A DNA stretch of 64,000 nt from NCBI GenBank assembly GCA_963573385.1, contig CAUYLG010059098.1:1-64000 (forward strand), given 5' to 3'. The notes beneath the pieces were generated by a model that ran no database searches, was not told the origin of the DNA, and saw nothing but the letters and a program-made list of their open reading frames with translations. Source of the stretch: Cacajao melanocephalus. Its lineage: Eukaryota; Chordata; Mammalia; Primates; Pitheciidae. Within the stretch, counting starts at the first letter, position 1. Each line of letters starts with the position of its first letter. Shown piece by piece: positions 51,425 through 62,108 of the stretch. Both the position numbers and the translations under genes were made by a program.

Positions 51425-51484
51425 TCTTGCAAGAAAATACATATATCTGTTTCAGTATATGTCTATGTATATATTTACACATAC
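51425..51484 (+). repeat. AT-rich minisatellite, left outlier unit(s)
   Basis: ATACATATATCTGTTTCAGT, then ATGTCTATGTATATATTTAC and ACATAC are units of the same array as 51644-52335, separated from it by a 159-bp island. Confidence 0.85.
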
Positions 51485-51643
51485 GAAAACAGAGGCTTCT
51501 GTTTCCAAATCTCTATAGGGATCAGCAGGGGATAATGGTCATCCTCTTGTAGGGATTAGGCACATAGGGTTCTGCCTGGGGATCAGTCGTGTCAACACAG
51601 TCAGGAAAATGCCCAGAGAAGAGCCTACTCCAGACCTATTTGT
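51485..51643 (+). repeat. Non-repeat island inside the minisatellite, copy of 53923-54065
   Basis: From about GAGGCTTCTGTTTCCAAATC (51493) to GAGCCTACTCCAG (51631) it matches 53923-54065 at about 90%. Key shared words: GGGATCAGCAGGGGATAATG, GTCATCCTCTTGTAGG, GTGTCAACACAGTCAGGAA. The identical 18-mer GTATATATTTACACATAC stands immediately left (51467-51484) and right (51644-51661). Confidence 0.93.
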
Positions 51644-52335
51644 GTATATATTTACACATACATATTTATGTATGTGTGTGAATATATTTACATATATGTT
51701 TATGTATATGTGTGATATATTTACAAGTATATGGTTCTGTATATGTACATAGCTACACATTTGTTTCTGTATATATTTATACATATATGTTTCTGTATAT
51801 GCATGTACATATTTATTCATATATGTTTCATGTTTCTGTATTTGTGTGTATATATTTATAATATATATTTCTGTATGTATATATGTTTCTGTATGTGTGT
51901 GTGTATATTTACACATATATGTTTCTGTATAAGTATATATTTATACATATGCTCCTGTATATGTGTGTATATATTTACACATATGTTTCTGTATATGTAT
52001 GTATATATTTACACATATGTTTTTGGTATATGTATGTATATACTTACACATATGTTCTGCATATGTATGTATATATTTACACGTATATGTCTCTGTATAT
52101 GTATATATTTATACACATGCTTCTGTATATGCATGTATATATTTACACATGTTTCTGTATACATGTGCATATATTTACACATATTTTTGTATATATGTAT
52201 ATGCTTACAAATGTTTCTACATCTCTATATATTTACACATATGTGTTTCTGCATATGTGTGTACATATTTACAGATATATGTTTTTGTTTATCTATATAT
52301 TTATGCATATCTTTCTGTATGTGTATATATATTAT
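51644..52335 (+). repeat. Degenerate AT-rich minisatellite, ~36-bp unit
   Basis: About 19 imperfect units of the type ACATATGTTTCTGTATATGT + ATGTATATATTTAC. Stop codons are nearly absent in all three + frames (open over 51731-52363, 51883-52569 and 51963-52340) and in one minus frame (51539-51916). The predicted peptides are monotonous Cys/Tyr/Ile/Met/Phe repeats, so these are composition artefacts, not genes. Confidence 0.93.
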
Positions 52336-52515
52336 TTTAGCATGTTCATATCTCTCGTTATAATATTCACTAATACTATTGTCATTCTTTTTTTAAAAAA
52401 CATATTTATACCTAACTCTAAATATGAATATTTAAAAACATATATTTCTGTAATGAGATCCCTTACTCAAAATGGTTTTCTAGTTTCACCATATTCCTTT
52501 ATCTCTATTCAGACT

Positions 52516-52796
52516 TTTTCTGTTTTGTTTTTCTTATGGCCGAGGCTGGAGTGCAGAGTACAATTGTAGCTCACCACAGACTCAAACTCCTGGGCTTATG
52601 CTTCAGCCTACTGAATAGCTGGGACTTGAGGTGCATACTACCACCATGCTAATTGTTTTTAAAGTTATTTTTGTAGAGATGGGGGTCTCAGTCTTGCTGT
52701 GTTGCCCAGACTGGCCTTGAACTCCTGGCTTCAGGTGATCCTCCTGCCTTGGCCTCCCAAAGTACTGGGATTACAGACGTAAGCCACTTCATTGGC
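52516..52796 (-). mobile_element. Alu (AluJ-like)
   Basis: GCCGAGGCTGGAGTGCAGAG, GCTCACCACAGACTCAAACT, AGTCTTGCTGTGTTGCCCAG, to AGCCACTTCATTGGCC. Highly diverged. Confidence 0.88.
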
Positions 52797-53826
<1,030 letters not shown>

Positions 53827-53838
53827 AGCTCTCATTCT

Positions 53839-54510
53839 GGTGGGCAATAGAAGATGGAGCAGTTTAGGTCAGTAGGTAACAACCTGCTCGAGTGAAGTCC
53901 ACCCTTCCCTAAGAAGTAAAGGGAGGCTTCTGTTTTCAAACTTCTATAGGGATCAGCAGGGGATAATGGTCATCCTCTTGTAGGCATTATGCACACAAGT
54001 TTCTGCCTGGGGAACAGTTGTGTCAACACAGTCAGGAAGGTGCCCGGAGAAGAGCCCACTCCAGGCAGCTGGGTGAAAACCTCCACGAGGCAATGCACTA
54101 AAGAGGTCTACCAGTATGGGCCACTAGGGGCTGATCTGAAAGCCCTCTCCCAGGTGTTGCCCACAGAACTCTCCCATAGGTTCAATCCAGGACCCCAGAT
54201 GCCCTAATCCTTCCTTTTGTATCTCCAGTGAGGTGTCTGAATATCAAAGGGACCAAGGACATAAGTTGTTATCCCTGTCGTCTTCCAAAATGTGTTTTCT
54301 ATTTTGCAACCAATGACCAGCAGATTTTTCTCCAGCTTGCTTTTCTATTACCAGGTCGTTGAACTGTGCATCCAAGCTGGGTGGTATCTTGGAGCTGACC
54401 TAGCCCAGAGATTTTCAAACTCTGTTCTGAGTGCCACTTGGCCTAGGGGTGAGGCGCGGAGATTGTTAATGATAGAGGTGGAGATTATGAATGATAGAAA
54501 TGCTTTCTGA
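53839..54510. other. Moderately GC-rich unassigned block containing the island donor
   Basis: About 670 bases with fewer AT runs than its surroundings (GGCCACTAGGGGCTGATCTG, CTCCCAGGTGTTGCCCACAG). It may be an L1 5' UTR or ERV internal sequence in antisense, but I cannot assign it. 53923-54065 is the partner of the minisatellite island. Confidence 0.4.
53923..54065 (+). repeat. ~143-bp direct repeat, partner of 51493-51635
   Basis: GAGGCTTCTGTTTTCAAACT to GAGCCCACTCCAGG. Here the homologous sequence sits in continuous unique DNA on both sides, which suggests that this is the original and the minisatellite island the copy. Confidence 0.93.
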
Positions 54511-55480
54511 TTGTTTTATAGATTGTTTTTGAATTCATTTCTCAGAATCTTATGGATTTCTGTTGTTTTTATTTTTAAAGGATTGCAGTTTCAGCTCCAA
54601 TTTTATCTGAAGACTTACAATCCATGCAACTTCCTTATTTCACATTATGTAGAAAAGCCACACGTCTCATCCGAGGTTACTGAATTGGCGAGGAGACACT
54701 AACTAGAATCCAGCTGTTGCAGTTTGCTGCACAACCATCCCCCTTACACTTGTGTGCAGGATTATCCTGCTGTATGAAGGTAAAACAAACATGCTTTTCC
54801 TCCAGGTAAATAACTTTAGGATGCATTATCTTTAGTGAATACTCTTCTCATAATCCAAATGTGACACTCATTGTTTCTCTTTAATATAAATAATTAGATA
54901 CAAAGCCTTGAAATAAGAAAAGGTAAAAACACATGGGAAAAATACATATTCTTTAATGATTTTTTTTTAGTTGTTTCATGTCTTACTTCAAGTGTGCCTA
55001 ACAAAGCCTTTCCTATCAAATAAGGATAAAACCAGGATGACAATTTAAGAAGGTAACCAATATTAGAAGCATTTACATCATTGTTCTGGATTGAGCACAT
55101 TAGACTATTATTGGAAACAACTGCCCCATAACCACCAAAATCACCATTATCCTGTTGCACAGACATTTTAGCCTATGTTTCCAAAGTGCTTTTAAATCAT
55201 TTTTATTAGTTATTACCCTGTGCTCTAGTTTTTAATTGGCAGACATTGTGTCTCAATGCCATGTTCCTAATTAAATCCCCAGACTAAACTGTGAAAACTG
55301 CCCCCACATTTTTACATGATGTGGACTCCCTTTGAAGAGGGAATACATGAATTTTAATTATGCTTTTCATCTTTACGCAACAGAACCAATCACTGGATTT
55401 CAGAAAAACATATTCCACCGAAGCTTGTCTAAAATGTTCCTACATTGGGGTTATTGTATTCTACAATTCTATGCCTTGTG
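54511..55480. other. Unassigned single-copy DNA
   Basis: About 970 bases, nothing recognised. Confidence 0.45.
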
Positions 55481-55731
55481 AAACAAGCTTTTTAAGAAAA
55501 CAAATTCCCCTTATTAACCTTGAGAACATGATGCTAAGTGAAATAAACTTAACACAAGAGAAGAAATACTATGTGATCCCATTCATCGGAGGCTTCTAAA
55601 GTCATCGGATTTGTGGAATGCAATTCATTCAGAAAATAGAATGGTGTTTCTCGAGGGTTGGGGCAGGGAGAATGAGGAATTGTTGTTTAATAAGTACAGA
55701 GTCCTCGTTTTGCAAGATGAAAAGAATTCTG
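55481..55731 (+). mobile_element. L1M 3' UTR, left part
   Basis: GAGAACATGATGCTAAGTGA, AATAAACTTAACACAAGAGA, TACTATGTGATCCCATTCAT, GGGTTGGGGCAGGGAGAATG, GAATTGTTGTTTAATAAGTA are L1M 3' UTR landmarks. Interrupted by a younger L1 at 55732 and resumed at 56444. Confidence 0.8.
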
Positions 55732-56018
55732 CAAGATCATGTTCTTTGCATTGATAGGGATGGAGCTGGAGGCTATATCCTAAGCAAACTAATGCAGAAA
55801 CAGAAAACTAAGTACCATATGTTTGCACCTATCAGTGGGAGCTAAACAATGAGGACACATGGACACATAGAGGGCAACACCACACACTGGAACCTTCCTG
55901 AGGGTAGGAAGTAAGAGGAGGGAAAGGATCAGGAAAAATCAACTAGCTGGTGATATGCTTATTACCTGGCAGACAAAACAATCTGTACGTCACACACCGT
56001 GACCCCCAGTTTACCTAT
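55732..56018 (+). mobile_element. L1P 3' end, left part (5' truncated)
   Basis: GATCATGTTCTTTGCATTGA, ATAGGGATGGAGCTGGAGGC, AAACTAATGCAGAAACAGAA, TCAGTGGGAGCTAAACAATG and GGACACATGGACACATAGAG mark an L1P 3' UTR. Interrupted by the MST LTR. Confidence 0.88.
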
Positions 56019-56369
56019 TGTATTCATCCATTTTCACGCTGCTATAAAGAACACCCTGAGTGGGTAATTTATAAAGGAAAGAGATTTAATTGACTCACAG
56101 TTCTGCATGAGTGGGGAGGACCAATCATGTTGGAAGGTGAAGGGGAAGCAAGCACCTTCTTTACAAGGTGGCAGGAAGGAGAGGGAGAGCAGGGGAAACT
56201 GTCACTTATAAACTGTCAGATCTCATGAGAACTCCCTCACTATCACCAGAACAGGAAGGGAGAAACCACCCCCATGATCCAACTACCTCCTACCAGGTCT
56301 CTCCCTGGACACCTGGGGATTACAACTGGAGATGAGATTTGGGTGGGGACACAGAGTCAAACCATGTCA
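56019..56369 (-). mobile_element. MST/THE1-type LTR with TSD
   Basis: TGTATTCATCCATTTTCACG, GGTAATTTATAAAGGAAAGA, CACCCCCATGATCCAACTAC, GATTTGGGTGGGGACACAGA, ACCATGTCA. Flanks CCTAT (56014-56018) and CCTAA (56370-56374) are a 5-bp TSD with one change. Confidence 0.9.
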
Positions 56370-56432
56370 CCTAAATAACAGACTAACACATGTATGCCTG
56401 AACCTAAAATAAAAGTTAAAAAAAAAAAAAAG
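56370..56432 (+). mobile_element. L1P 3' end, right part with A-tail
   Basis: TAACACATGTATGCCTGAAC, CTAAAATAAAAGTTAAAAAA: the L1P terminus and A-tail. Flanks AAGAATTCTG (about 55722-55731) and AGAGAATTCTG (56433-56443) form its TSD. Confidence 0.88.
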
Positions 56433-56443
56433 AAGAGAATTCT

Positions 56444-56573
56444 GGCTATTTGTTTATACAACAATGTGAGTGCTGTTAATTACTACTGAATGGAACACTT
56501 AAAGATGGTTAAAATGGTACATTTTAGGCTGTGTCTATTTTAGCGTAATTAAAAAACTTTTAAAACTTCCTTT
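56444..56573 (+). mobile_element. L1M 3' UTR, right part
   Basis: GTTTATACAACAATGTGAGT, ACTACTGAATGGAACACTTA, AAGATGGTTAAAATGGTACA and AGCGTAATTAAAAAACTTTT complete the L1M interrupted at 55731. Confidence 0.82.
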
Positions 56574-56802
56574 AAACTAATAAATGCATCTTCACTGTAC
56601 AAAAATAATGTGGGGAAGCAAAAGAGAATGTGTTATTACCTGGAGTACTGATTTCCAGGGGTTTAAGGGGCTGCATGTTTGAATGGGCCCCAACAAAAAA
56701 AATGACTATTGCCAAGGCAGATTCCATGGAATAGTTGTCATGGTAGTATTCAAGCAGCCACATGCTGGGTCATATGAATCTAGTAGTTTCTGAGCTAAAT
56801 TC

Positions 56803-57086
<284 letters not shown>

Positions 57087-57969
57087 GGCAGTTACATTCT
57101 TAAAACAAGGATTGGGAAAGAGAAAATCATTGAAGGGTTTCTCTCTCGCTGAAATCTTAGAACTCTTCCTATTTGATTTCTTCCAGTTCAGTTTCAAACT
57201 CTTGTGAGTGGAGTGAAGGGGGAAAAAGAGGTTAATAACCGCAGGATGATCCTTCACCACTGAGGCCATGAGGGACTGGGCTTCCTGACCTGAGGGTTCA
57301 GACTTGCTCCACTTCATTGCAAAGAAACTAGTCATGCATCTTCTGCCATAGTGTTTAATGATTTATCATCTTCTGGTGCTTTGTCGAGATGACAGCAGGC
57401 ATTGTGTCATTTATTTTTCTCCATGGAATCCATATGAAGTTGAGTGGATAGAGCACTCTGCAACCTACCTATACAACCTATGTCCAGCCTACTGCATTGG
57501 ATGATATCTATTGCTTCAGACATAAGAATTACTTTTGCAAGATGAATTTGAGCTTGTTTGTATTTGAGCTTGCAAACAAGAGAGAAGTGTCTATGACGAA
57601 AATTGCAGTTGTGCAGGGAGAGCTAATGCATGCGACTGAGTCTGAGATCATAAGAGCAAATAGGTAAAAGTCCACACTCCCTACTGGAAACCTGGCTACA
57701 CATCTTTTATCCTCTAAAATCCTTCTGAGGATTAAGTGGTATTATGCACTGCCTATTGTTTTTCTCTAAATCCTGTCTTGTTGAGGGCAATGTCAATAAA
57801 ACAACGTGCTGAACTGCTGTGCCATCCTTCATTGCCAGCTGATTGCACAAGTATTTTATGAACATCTCAGACAAAAGATAGTTCTATCCCCATGGAATTA
57901 AATCAAATTAGTCCCCTCCTTAAAACTCCCAATGGGGATAGCACTTACAGTGATGGTTGAAATGAAGGA
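57087..57969. other. Unassigned single-copy DNA
   Basis: About 880 bases. A small inverted repeat CTTGTTTG..CAAACAAG lies near 57553-57582. Confidence 0.45.
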
Positions 57970-58085
57970 GCTCACCTAAATCAAATAAGGTAATGCATGT
58001 GAAATGATTCTATAAGCTTCAACAGGTAAATGTCAGTTATTGGGATTATTTTTAATAATATTATTGCTACTAAAATCACTACTCA
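57970..58085 (+). mobile_element. MIR 3' fragment
   Basis: AAATAAGGTAATGCATGTGA, ATGATTCTATAAGCTTCAAC, AATGTCAGTTATTGGGATTA and TTAATAATATTATTGC fit the MIR 3' end. Confidence 0.6.
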
Positions 58086-58125
58086 TAAGACAACATATAC
58101 CTTTCTTGATACTTTCAGAAAGGGG

Positions 58126-58211
58126 TCAGTAAACTACGACCCATAGTCTAAATCTGACCAGCTGCCATGTTTGCATGTTTGGTACAGTTTTTTAATGACT
58201 GGTGTGTTAAA
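58126..58211 (+). mobile_element. hAT-like MITE, left part
   Basis: AAAGGGGTCAGTAAACTACG, ACCCATAGTCTAAATCTGAC and CAGCTGCCATGTTTGCATG match the left terminus 'caggggtcggcaaactacggccc' family. Same family as 22270, opposite strand. Interrupted by an L1 3' end. Confidence 0.75.
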
Positions 58212-58673
58212 AATGGTTCATGTGTTCATTGCAGCAGTATTCACAATAGCAATGACATGGAATCAGCCTAAATGGCCATCAGTGACAGACAGTGTGAAGA
58301 AAATGTGGTACATATACACCATAAAATAGGATACAGCCATAAAAAAGAATGAGATCTTGTTTTTTGCAGGGACATGGATGGAGCTGGAGGCTATTGTCCT
58401 TAGCAAATTAAAGCAAGAAGAGAAAACCAAATACCTCATGTTCTCACTTATAAGTGGAAGCTAAATGATGAGAACACATGGACACACAGAGGAGAACAAC
58501 ACATATTGGGGTCTATCAGAGGGTGGAGGGTGGGAGGAGGGAGAGGATCCGGAAAAATAACTAATAAAAATAGCTGGGTGATGAAATCATCTGCATAGTA
58601 AATCCCCATGACACACATTTATCTATGTAACAAACCTGCACATGTACCCCTGAATTTAAAAGTAAAAAAAAAT
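58212..58673 (+). mobile_element. L1P 3' end, 5' truncated
   Basis: TTCATTGCAGCAGTATTCAC, GTGGTACATATACACCATAA, GACATGGATGGAGCTGGAGG, TATCAGAGGGTGGAGGGTGG, AACAAACCTGCACATGTACC and a short A-tail. A young, well-preserved primate L1 3' terminus of about 460 bases. Confidence 0.93.
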
Positions 58674-58797
58674 TAATTGGTTGTATATGTACCTACATAT
58701 TATTCTCAGCATTGCTTGAGTATACAGAGTGAAAAGTCTAAAATATTATCTGGCTCTTGGGGACCAAACAAAAAAAAGGGTTGCAGAACTCTGCCTT
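58674..58797 (+). mobile_element. hAT-like MITE, right part
   Basis: AGTCTAAAATATTATCTGGC, TCTTGGGGACCAAACAAAAA and GGTTGCAGAACTCTG match the right half ending 'aagtttgccgacccctg'. Completes the element interrupted at 58211. Confidence 0.7.
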
Positions 58798-59609
58798 ACA
58801 ATCGTGGCTTTATAAATGTATATTTAAATTCAAAAAGAGCTTTACAGGATCTTCTGAAGAATCCTGAAGAGACAGTGATATTGCAGCCTCTGTGTCAAAG
58901 ATAATTTTAAAATGAGTCTGAACATTTGTTCAGTAAAGACAATGCTACTGAAAGATTGCAAAAGAGAACTCCAAGTTTGTGAATGGACTCTTTTCTAGAG
59001 TACGTTAAAAGCACTTTGTAACTTAAAGAATTTCACCTCTGTTCTACTCATAATTTCCCTCTTAAATAGTTACTAGAAAAACATTTCAGTGACACAGAAG
59101 TTAGTGTTCTCGAGGAAACAATTTAAGTCGTTTTTTAATTCTATTTACAGAGTCCTTATTAAGGTATCAGCCTAATGTCTTTCTAAAGAGGGTGATGGGT
59201 AGTGGGCCAGTCTCTCAGGGACACTTTAGTTCTCCTGCGCTTGACATTACTCAAGGGATTGTGGGAAATCTGCCTTGCAGTTCAGAGAATGGCAATTTTC
59301 AAAGGTCTGCGTCTGTCTTTAAACATCTTTTGTCACTCTAAACTTCCCAGGAAGAGCATGCATGCACAACGACACAACTTAAACTATAAATACATTTCTA
59401 GGGAAATAACACATTTGGAAACTTGCATTTATAGCTGCCAGATTAATATATTTGGCCAGTTTCACATGAGACCTGTATGAAAATGGTATGAATGAACATC
59501 GATAATCCAAAAAATTATGTTTTCTCCTTTTTATATATCTACTTTTTTTTTTTTTGCTAAGTTTGAGTAGCATTTTTATGTGAACTGTTAATTGTTGCTT
59601 TCAAGACTG
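58798..59609. other. Unassigned single-copy DNA
   Basis: About 810 bases, nothing recognised. Confidence 0.45.
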
Positions 59610-59700
59610 CTTATTCTGGATATTATGTATCAGACACTGCAACAAATAAGACACATGAATTTAATGCTCATAGGAACCTCATAATATCAGGAGCACAGTG
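59610..59700 (-). mobile_element. Possible MIR fragment
   Basis: GGATATTATGTATCAGACAC and AATTTAATGCTCATAGGAAC loosely follow antisense MIR. Confidence 0.35.
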
Positions 59701-60047
59701 TAATAATAAAGATAAGAAGTCAACATGAAAAGACCAAATTCTGGTTTTGTTCCTATTACATTCTCATCTATAAACAAGACAACAAGAAAGCAATGATAGT
59801 GGCAATAAAAATATCACCTAGTTTGACCTTAGAGAAGTATTATAAGAATAAAAGGCAACAATGTCTGTGAAAGCTTTGAAGTATGATTAATGCAATGGAC
59901 TCTGAAGCACAGACAGAAGAGTATGTTGTAACGTGTAGTCCTAGGTTAGCTAACACAGTGCACGACAAAACCACCCTGGAAGGGTTCAATACATACAATT
60001 CTTCATTTAGAGATGACAAGAAATATATGCTTCATATAGAAAAAACA
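59701..60047. other. Unassigned DNA
   Basis: About 350 bases, nothing recognised. Confidence 0.4.
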
Positions 60048-60145
60048 GCTCTCTGTTTCCGTCTGTCTCTTTATCTTTCTGTTTCTTGTCTCTCTCTCTT
60101 TCTCTGTTTTTGTCTCTGTCTGTATCTCTCTGCCCACCCCCCCTA
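60048..60145. repeat. CT-rich (TCTCTG)n low-complexity tract
   Basis: GTCTGTCTCTTTATCTTTCT to CTCTGTCTGTATCTCTCTGC. Confidence 0.88.
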
Positions 60146-60194
60146 CACACAAAGTGGCTTAGCAGAGTTAGCATTATTCATATTATACTTACTT

Positions 60195-60583
60195 TTGGGA
60201 GCTAAAAATTAAAACAATTGAATTCATGAGACTAGAGTGTAGAATGACGGTTACCAAAGGCTGGGAAAGTGTAGTGAGGGTGGTGGTGGCGGGGAAGTCG
60301 GGATGGTTAATGTGTACCAAAAAAGTAGAAAAAATGAATGAGATTTAGTATTTGATAGCACAACAGGGTGACCATAGTCAGTAAGAATTTAACTATTATT
60401 TTAAAATAACTAAAAGAGTATCATTGGATTGTTTGTAACACAAGGGATAAGTGCTTGAGGAGATAGATGCCAAATTTGACATGACATGATTATTACACAT
60501 TATATGCTTGTATCAAAATATTATATACTCCATAAATATATGCAGCAACTGTATACTCATAAAAATTAAAAAAGAAAATACTT
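60195..60583 (+). mobile_element. L1 3' UTR end (L1MA/L1P-like)
   Basis: GAATGACGGTTACCAAAGGC, TGGGATGGTTAATG-like block, TTGATAGCACAACAGGGTGA, CCATAGTCAGTAAGAATTTA, GATTGTTTGTAACACAAGGG, CATAAATATATGCAGCAACT and AAAAATTAAAAAAGAAAA tail. Confidence 0.88.
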
Positions 60584-60589
60584 TAGCCA

Positions 60590-60636
60590 CCCATATTAGT
60601 CAGGATTCTTAGAAAAACAGTTTCTTAGAAAAACAG
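60590..60636 (+). mobile_element. MLT2-like (ERVL) LTR, left part
   Basis: CCATATTAGTCAGGATTCTT, AGAAAAACAG, then GAACCAATAGGATGTG open the LTR. TTCTTAGAAAAACAG is duplicated in tandem (60606-60620 and 60622-60636). Confidence 0.7.
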
Positions 60637-60865
60637 AACCAATAGGATGTGTGGGTGTGAATGTATATATACACACTACATATATACACATAATACACAC
60701 TCACATGTGTATATATACACATATATAGATGCAGTTATATGTGTTTATATACATACTTGTGTATATGTGTATATATGTGTATGTATATATACAAATATAT
60801 GCACATATGCAAATGCATATATGTATATGTATATGTAGATATGCCTACACACACAAATACATGTA
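60637..60865. repeat. (TG)/(TA)/(CA) compound microsatellite
   Basis: Alternating purine-pyrimidine sequence (TATATACACA, ATGTGTATAT, TGCATATATG) expanded within the LTR where the consensus has a short TATA-rich run. Confidence 0.92.
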
Positions 60866-60929
60866 TTAAATTGGTGCAAAAGTAATTACTTTTAATGGCA
60901 AAAACCGCAATTACTTTTGCACCAACCTA
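60866..60929 (+). mobile_element. MADE1 mariner MITE (miR-548-type hairpin)
   Basis: TTAAATTGGTGCAAAAGTAA and TTACTTTTGCACCAACCTA are the inverted repeats of an ~80-bp MADE1, here 64 bases after loss of part of one arm. TA dinucleotides stand at both edges, as expected for a mariner target. The right arm contains CAAAAACCGCAATTACTTTT, the form seen in miR-548 mature sequences. The whole folds into a near-perfect hairpin. Confidence 0.95.
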
Positions 60930-60935
60930 TATCTG

Positions 60936-60968
60936 CAGAGAGAGAGAGGAGAGACAGAGAGAGAGAAA
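60936..60968. repeat. (GA)n tract
   Basis: GAGAGAGAGAGGAGAGACAG, right of the MADE1, part of the expanded region in the LTR. Confidence 0.9.
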
Positions 60969-61262
60969 GGTTTATTTGATCGTGCCAGAGGCTGGCAACA
61001 ATGTGCAAAGCAGACTGGCTGGCTGGAGACCGGGAAAACAGTGGATGATGCAGTCTTCAGTCTAACTGCTGGAAACTCAGGCTGAATATCCATATTGCAC
61101 TCTGGAAGTTGAATTTCTCCTTCTTTGGAAAACATTGGTCTTTGTGCTTCAGGCCTTTGACTGACTGAATGGGGCCCACCCGTGTTATGGAGGGCAGTGT
61201 GCTTTACTGAAACTCAGCTGATAGTAAATGTTCAACACATCTCAAAAGAGAAATCCCTTCCC
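60969..61262 (+). mobile_element. MLT2-like LTR, middle part
   Basis: GTTTATTTGATCGTGCCAGA, GGCTGGCTGGAGACCGGGAA, GAATGGGGCCCACCCGTGTT, ATGGAGGGCAGTGTGCTTTA and CTGATAGTAAATGTTCAACA fit the LTR body. Confidence 0.75.
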
Positions 61263-61557
61263 TTGGCTAGGCTTTGTGGCTCATGCCTGGTAATCCCAGC
61301 ACTTTGGGAGGCTGAGTCAGGAGGACGACTTGAAGTTAGGGCAACAGAGTGAGGCCCACCCGAGCAACATAGCAAGACTCCTATCTATAAAGGCGTTGGG
61401 ACCTGTGCCTGTAGTCCTAGCTACTCAGGAGGCTGAGGCAGGAGGATCACTTGAGCCCAGAAAACTGAGTCTGGAATGAGCGGTATTATTTGCACCACTG
61501 CACTCCATGCTAGGTGACAGAGCAAGGCCCTGTCTCAAAAAGAAGCAAATAAAAAAG
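61263..61557 (+). mobile_element. Alu (AluJ-like)
   Basis: GGCTAGGCTTTGTGGCTCAT to CAAGGCCCTGTCTCAAAAAG. GAGTGAGGCCCACCCGAGCA replaces the usual 'gagaccagcctgggcaacat'. Confidence 0.9.
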
Positions 61558-61640
61558 TTCCGTCCCAACAACGTCTAGTCTAAGTGTTCAGACAAACAAC
61601 TGGTCACCAGTTTCTAGCCAAGTGGACAAATAAAACTAAC
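61558..61640 (+). mobile_element. MLT2-like LTR, right end
   Basis: AGACAAACAACTGGTCACCA, TTTCTAGCCAAGTGGACAAA and AAAACTAACCATCACA complete the LTR. Confidence 0.75.
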
Positions 61641-61664
61641 CATCACACCAACTATAGTTGCAGT

Positions 61665-62036
61665 AACTTTTAAAAATATATATTTTTATTTCAATAGCTT
61701 TTGGGGTACAAGTAATTTTTGCCTACATGGATGAATTGTATAATGGTGAGGTCTGAGATTTTAGTGTATCTGGCACTCAAGTAGTGTACGCAGTACCCAA
61801 TATCCAGTTATTTATTCCTCATCTCCCTCTCACCCCCTCAACTTCTGAGTCTCCAGTGTCTATTTTACCACTCCGTATGCCTTTGCATACCCATAGTTTA
61901 GCTCCCACTTATAAGGGAGAATGTATGGTATTTGGGTTTCCATTCCGGAATTACTTCACTTAGAATAATGGCTTTCAGACCCATCACAAACACATTATCT
62001 CATTCATTTTTATGGCTGAGTAATATTCCATGTTGT

Positions 62037-62037
<1 letters not shown>
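61665..62037 (-). mobile_element. L1 (L1PB/L1MA-like) 3' UTR, antisense
   Basis: GCTTTTGGGGTACAAGTAAT, CAGTACCCAATATCCAGTTA, GTTTAGCTCCCACTTATAAG, TTCACTTAGAATAATGGCTT and CTGAGTAATATTCCATGTTG, then a GATA array. Confidence 0.88.
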
Positions 62038-62081
<44 letters not shown>

Positions 62082-62108
62082 CAGATAGATAGATAGATAT
62101 AGATAGAT
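62038..62108. repeat. (GATA)n microsatellite inside L1
   Basis: About 10 pure GATA units, one GACA interruption, then four more, at the L1 position that normally reads 'gtgtatatatacca'. Likely polymorphic. Confidence 0.95.

Noticed and set aside
51731..52569. Long open frames (210 and 228 codons) as membrane proteins rich in Y/I/C/F
   Set aside because: They arise from a stop-poor minisatellite. All three forward frames are open and the peptides only mirror the repeat unit.
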